In this document: piece by piece, positions 61,151 through 62,874 of the stretch
How the letters are laid out: each line of letters begins with the position of its first letter
Position numbering within the stretch: the first letter of the stretch is position 1
DNA from: Abditibacteriaceae bacterium
Lineage (GTDB): Bacteria > Armatimonadota > Abditibacteriia > Abditibacteriales > Abditibacteriaceae
DNA: 62,874 nucleotides
Direction of reading: 5' to 3'
Assembly (NCBI GenBank): GCA_019239895.1
Contig: JAFAZH010000008.1
Span: 1 to 62,874, forward strand
Position numbers and translations under genes: made by a program
Notes under the pieces: model-generated
What the model saw: the letters and a program-made list of their open reading frames with translations, nothing else
Databases searched by the model: none
Told to the model about the DNA's origin: nothing

Positions 61151-62707
61151 CTATGTTATCTCACCACTCGTCGCCGTTTGCTCCTCCGGTGCAGCATCAA
61201 AAGTAAGGTGATACTCCATCCATTGTTTGCTCAAAACTAAGCCACCTGGTGCGGGTGCCATAGTGCCTTTTGGCGTGATAGTAATGTGGGCACTGGCAAG
61301 GCCAGGCCGCCCCCTCTCATTCCACTGGTTTGTGGTCTCTTGCAGCCGCAGCAGGGTCGAGTCATCACCATACAGCCGTAGCGTGGGAGCTATCTTGCCG
61401 CCACCCCAGCGGGCATTGAGGAAGATCACGCTTTTGCCAGGATGAACGAGGGCAAAACCGTCTGATGGGCCATCGGGGATCGTCATCTGGAGATGCACCA
61501 GGGGTTCGCCAGTAAGCGCCAGGTAATCTATCAAGCGAAAATTACCTTCATCGCGCAGAGCGAGCACACAAAGTTCGCGGGCTGGCGTGTGCAGCAACTC
61601 GCGCAGAGCCGCCGCATCTACGCCAATGGCATTATCAAATTCCATATAGATGCCATCTTCTGCAATCTGGGAGCGTGCCCCGGCATATTCACCACGCAGG
61701 GGCATAAAGCCGCCAGCGCGAAAGCTTTGACTGACTAACTTCCCATTTTCCTTCCGAAACACGCCACAAAACTGAAGCGTATTGAACCACAGGGGAGCCA
61801 GAAAGCGACCGTCCTCGCGCAGTTGCTCCAGCCAGTGGGGGGTGATGTCCCATATACCGGCGGTGGCGATAATAGCATCGTAAGGCGCAGCAAGTGCATA
61901 GCCAAACCCACCATCGGCATGAATGACCTCCACATTACCGACGCCCGCTTGTGTTAGGTTCTCACGGGCAAAGGCTACGGTATCTTCGTCAATGTCTATG
62001 GTGGTGACGTGACCACCGGTGCCGACTAAATGCGCCATCAGAGCCGCATTCCAACCAGTGCCCGCGCCAATTTCTAAGACTCGCTCCCCCGGTTGCAGGC
62101 CAAGTTGCTCCAACATGATCGTGACAATCGAAGGCTGTGAAGAAGAACTGCGGGCCTCGCCCTCTTGCTTGGTGAGGATAGGGTCATCTTTGTAAATTTC
62201 ATGCAGGGTATGCTTGGGCAAAAACAAGTGGCGCGGCACGGCTCGCAGAGTCGCTTCAACCCACGATTGCGTGATGCTGCCCTTGCGCACTATTTCATCC
62301 ACGAGGGCATTGCGCAAATGCCAGTCAGGAGCGTGCTGTGTCAGTTCCAGTCGGTTGCCGTCGGGGTCAAGGGCGAAGAGATACCAACTGCCATCATGGG
62401 GCCGTTGCCGCGCCTCCTGTAACACTGTGCCCCCCGCTGCGATAATGGCCTGCCCCGCCGTTTGAATATCCTCCACCTCCATCGCCAGATGATAGTCGGA
62501 CTCATCTTCGCAGCGGGTAATTGGCTTCTCTGTGGCGATTAGATGCAATTCATTGCGCCCCAGTCGAAACCAGCGCACCCGCGCATTAGCACCGGGAATA
62601 GGCTCTAAACCAAGTGTGGTATAGAACTGTGCCGCCTGCTCCAAATCAGAGACGTTGATTGAGACGTGATGGAGACCGAGGAATTTCACTATTGGAAATT
62701 TTAGCAA
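61151..62707 (-). CDS. Fusion of VOC domain and protein-L-isoaspartate methyltransferase
   Basis: 518 residues. Residues 9-127 are a VOC unit (LGLHHVSINVSDLEQAAQFY, LFALDPDGNRLELTQHAP). Residues 131-345 are PCMT-like: RAVPRHLFLP, DDPILTKQEGEARSSSSQPS (the S-Q-P motif), SAM motif VLEIGAGTGWNAALMAHLVG (210-229), DAIIATAGIWDITPHWLEQL. Residues 370-500 are a further domain without a clear match. PCMT repairs isoaspartyl residues. A fusion to VOC is unusual; self-resistance or tailoring methylation is an alternative role. Confidence 0.88.
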   Translation of the reverse strand: MLKFPIVKFLGLHHVSINVSDLEQAAQFYTTLGLEPIPGANARVRWFRLGRNELHLIATEKPITRCEDESDYHLAMEVEDIQTAGQAIIAAGGTVLQEARQRPHDGSWYLFALDPDGNRLELTQHAPDWHLRNALVDEIVRKGSITQSWVEATLRAVPRHLFLPKHTLHEIYKDDPILTKQEGEARSSSSQPSIVTIMLEQLGLQPGERVLEIGAGTGWNAALMAHLVGTGGHVTTIDIDEDTVAFARENLTQAGVGNVEVIHADGGFGYALAAPYDAIIATAGIWDITPHWLEQLREDGRFLAPLWFNTLQFCGVFRKENGKLVSQSFRAGGFMPLRGEYAGARSQIAEDGIYMEFDNAIGVDAAALRELLHTPARELCVLALRDEGNFRLIDYLALTGEPLVHLQMTIPDGPSDGFALVHPGKSVIFLNARWGGGKIAPTLRLYGDDSTLLRLQETTNQWNERGRPGLASAHITITPKGTMAPAPGGLVLSKQWMEYHLTFDAAPEEQTATSGEIT

Positions 62708-62874
62708 AGTTTGGAGGAGTAGCCCTCACCCCCAGCCCCTTGTATGGTTAGCAGCAGGTGGTGAGGTATCCTGAGTTTAAAGTCACCAGCCCCCTGCTGC
62801 ACCGCCCGCACCGTCCAGCTTGAGGCGCTGGCGGGTGACAGCCTGGGAGAGACGACTTAGGCTCTGGCCTCACC
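62708..62874. other. Window end, nothing recognised
   Basis: Includes a weak inverted repeat around GCAGCAGG (62751) and CCTGCTGC (62794). No gene is supported. Confidence 0.4.

Noticed and set aside
1..62874. CRISPR array, rRNA or tRNA genes
   Set aside because: No regularly spaced repeats and no recognisable RNA gene seen on either strand by eye; a tRNA scan was not possible.

Overview
The window looks like a chromosomal segment of a diderm, environmental bacterium, most likely Armatimonadota or a close relative. Evidence: a prepilin with a GFTLIE leader and an H-X9-DG motif (58043-58858), an MCE protein whose C-terminus looks like an outer-membrane barrel (52417-54213), several giant secreted repeat proteins, and a CRTAC1-type FG-GAP protein. 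This placement is inference; no rRNA or tRNA gene was seen.

Layout. 1-2100: loose accessory genes (phytanoyl-CoA dioxygenase fragment, a small DnaX-tau-tail-like protein, a GNAT, a small membrane protein). 2349-11078: a very GC-rich block resembling part of a conjugative or integrative element: membrane protein, TraG/VirD4-like ATPase, replication-relaxation protein, and a membrane-anchored pseudopilin-like protein followed by a decayed second copy of it. 11079-12082 has no recognisable gene. 12083-19800 is clearly more AT-rich: a VOC protein, a receiver-domain regulator, and a minus-strand set coding for an ECF transporter (S, T and a fused double ATPase) beside a rifampin-phosphotransferase/PEP-synthase-like enzyme. 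20154-28416: YdjM-like membrane protein, a 3D-domain cell-wall protein behind a strong promoter and a leader hairpin, a Flp pilin gene, secreted and membrane proteins, and a spermidine-synthase-like membrane protein.

28538-34763 is a minus-strand purine cluster (purB, purS, purQ, an EVE-domain gene, an unknown gene, purL); purD lies at 47399-48664 behind rplI and dnaB. Between them sit three consecutive large secreted proteins (35070-46831) that share a homologous C-terminal domain of about 95 residues. dnaB carries a 423-residue intein in its P-loop. 52417-56175 encodes an Mla-type lipid transporter (mlaE, mlaF, and an mlaD with a putative barrel). The right end holds a GNAT, a Gfo/Idh/MocA oxidoreductase, the prepilin, the CRTAC1-like lipoprotein and a VOC-PCMT fusion.

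Many intergenic spaces contain long imperfect inverted repeats. Some act as ordinary terminators, but at least two share sequence at different loci, and one supplies the last codons of purB. The best candidates for new biology are the ECF/phosphotransferase set, the three surface proteins with a shared tail, the barrel-ended MlaD, and the pseudopilin-like protein in the conjugative block.
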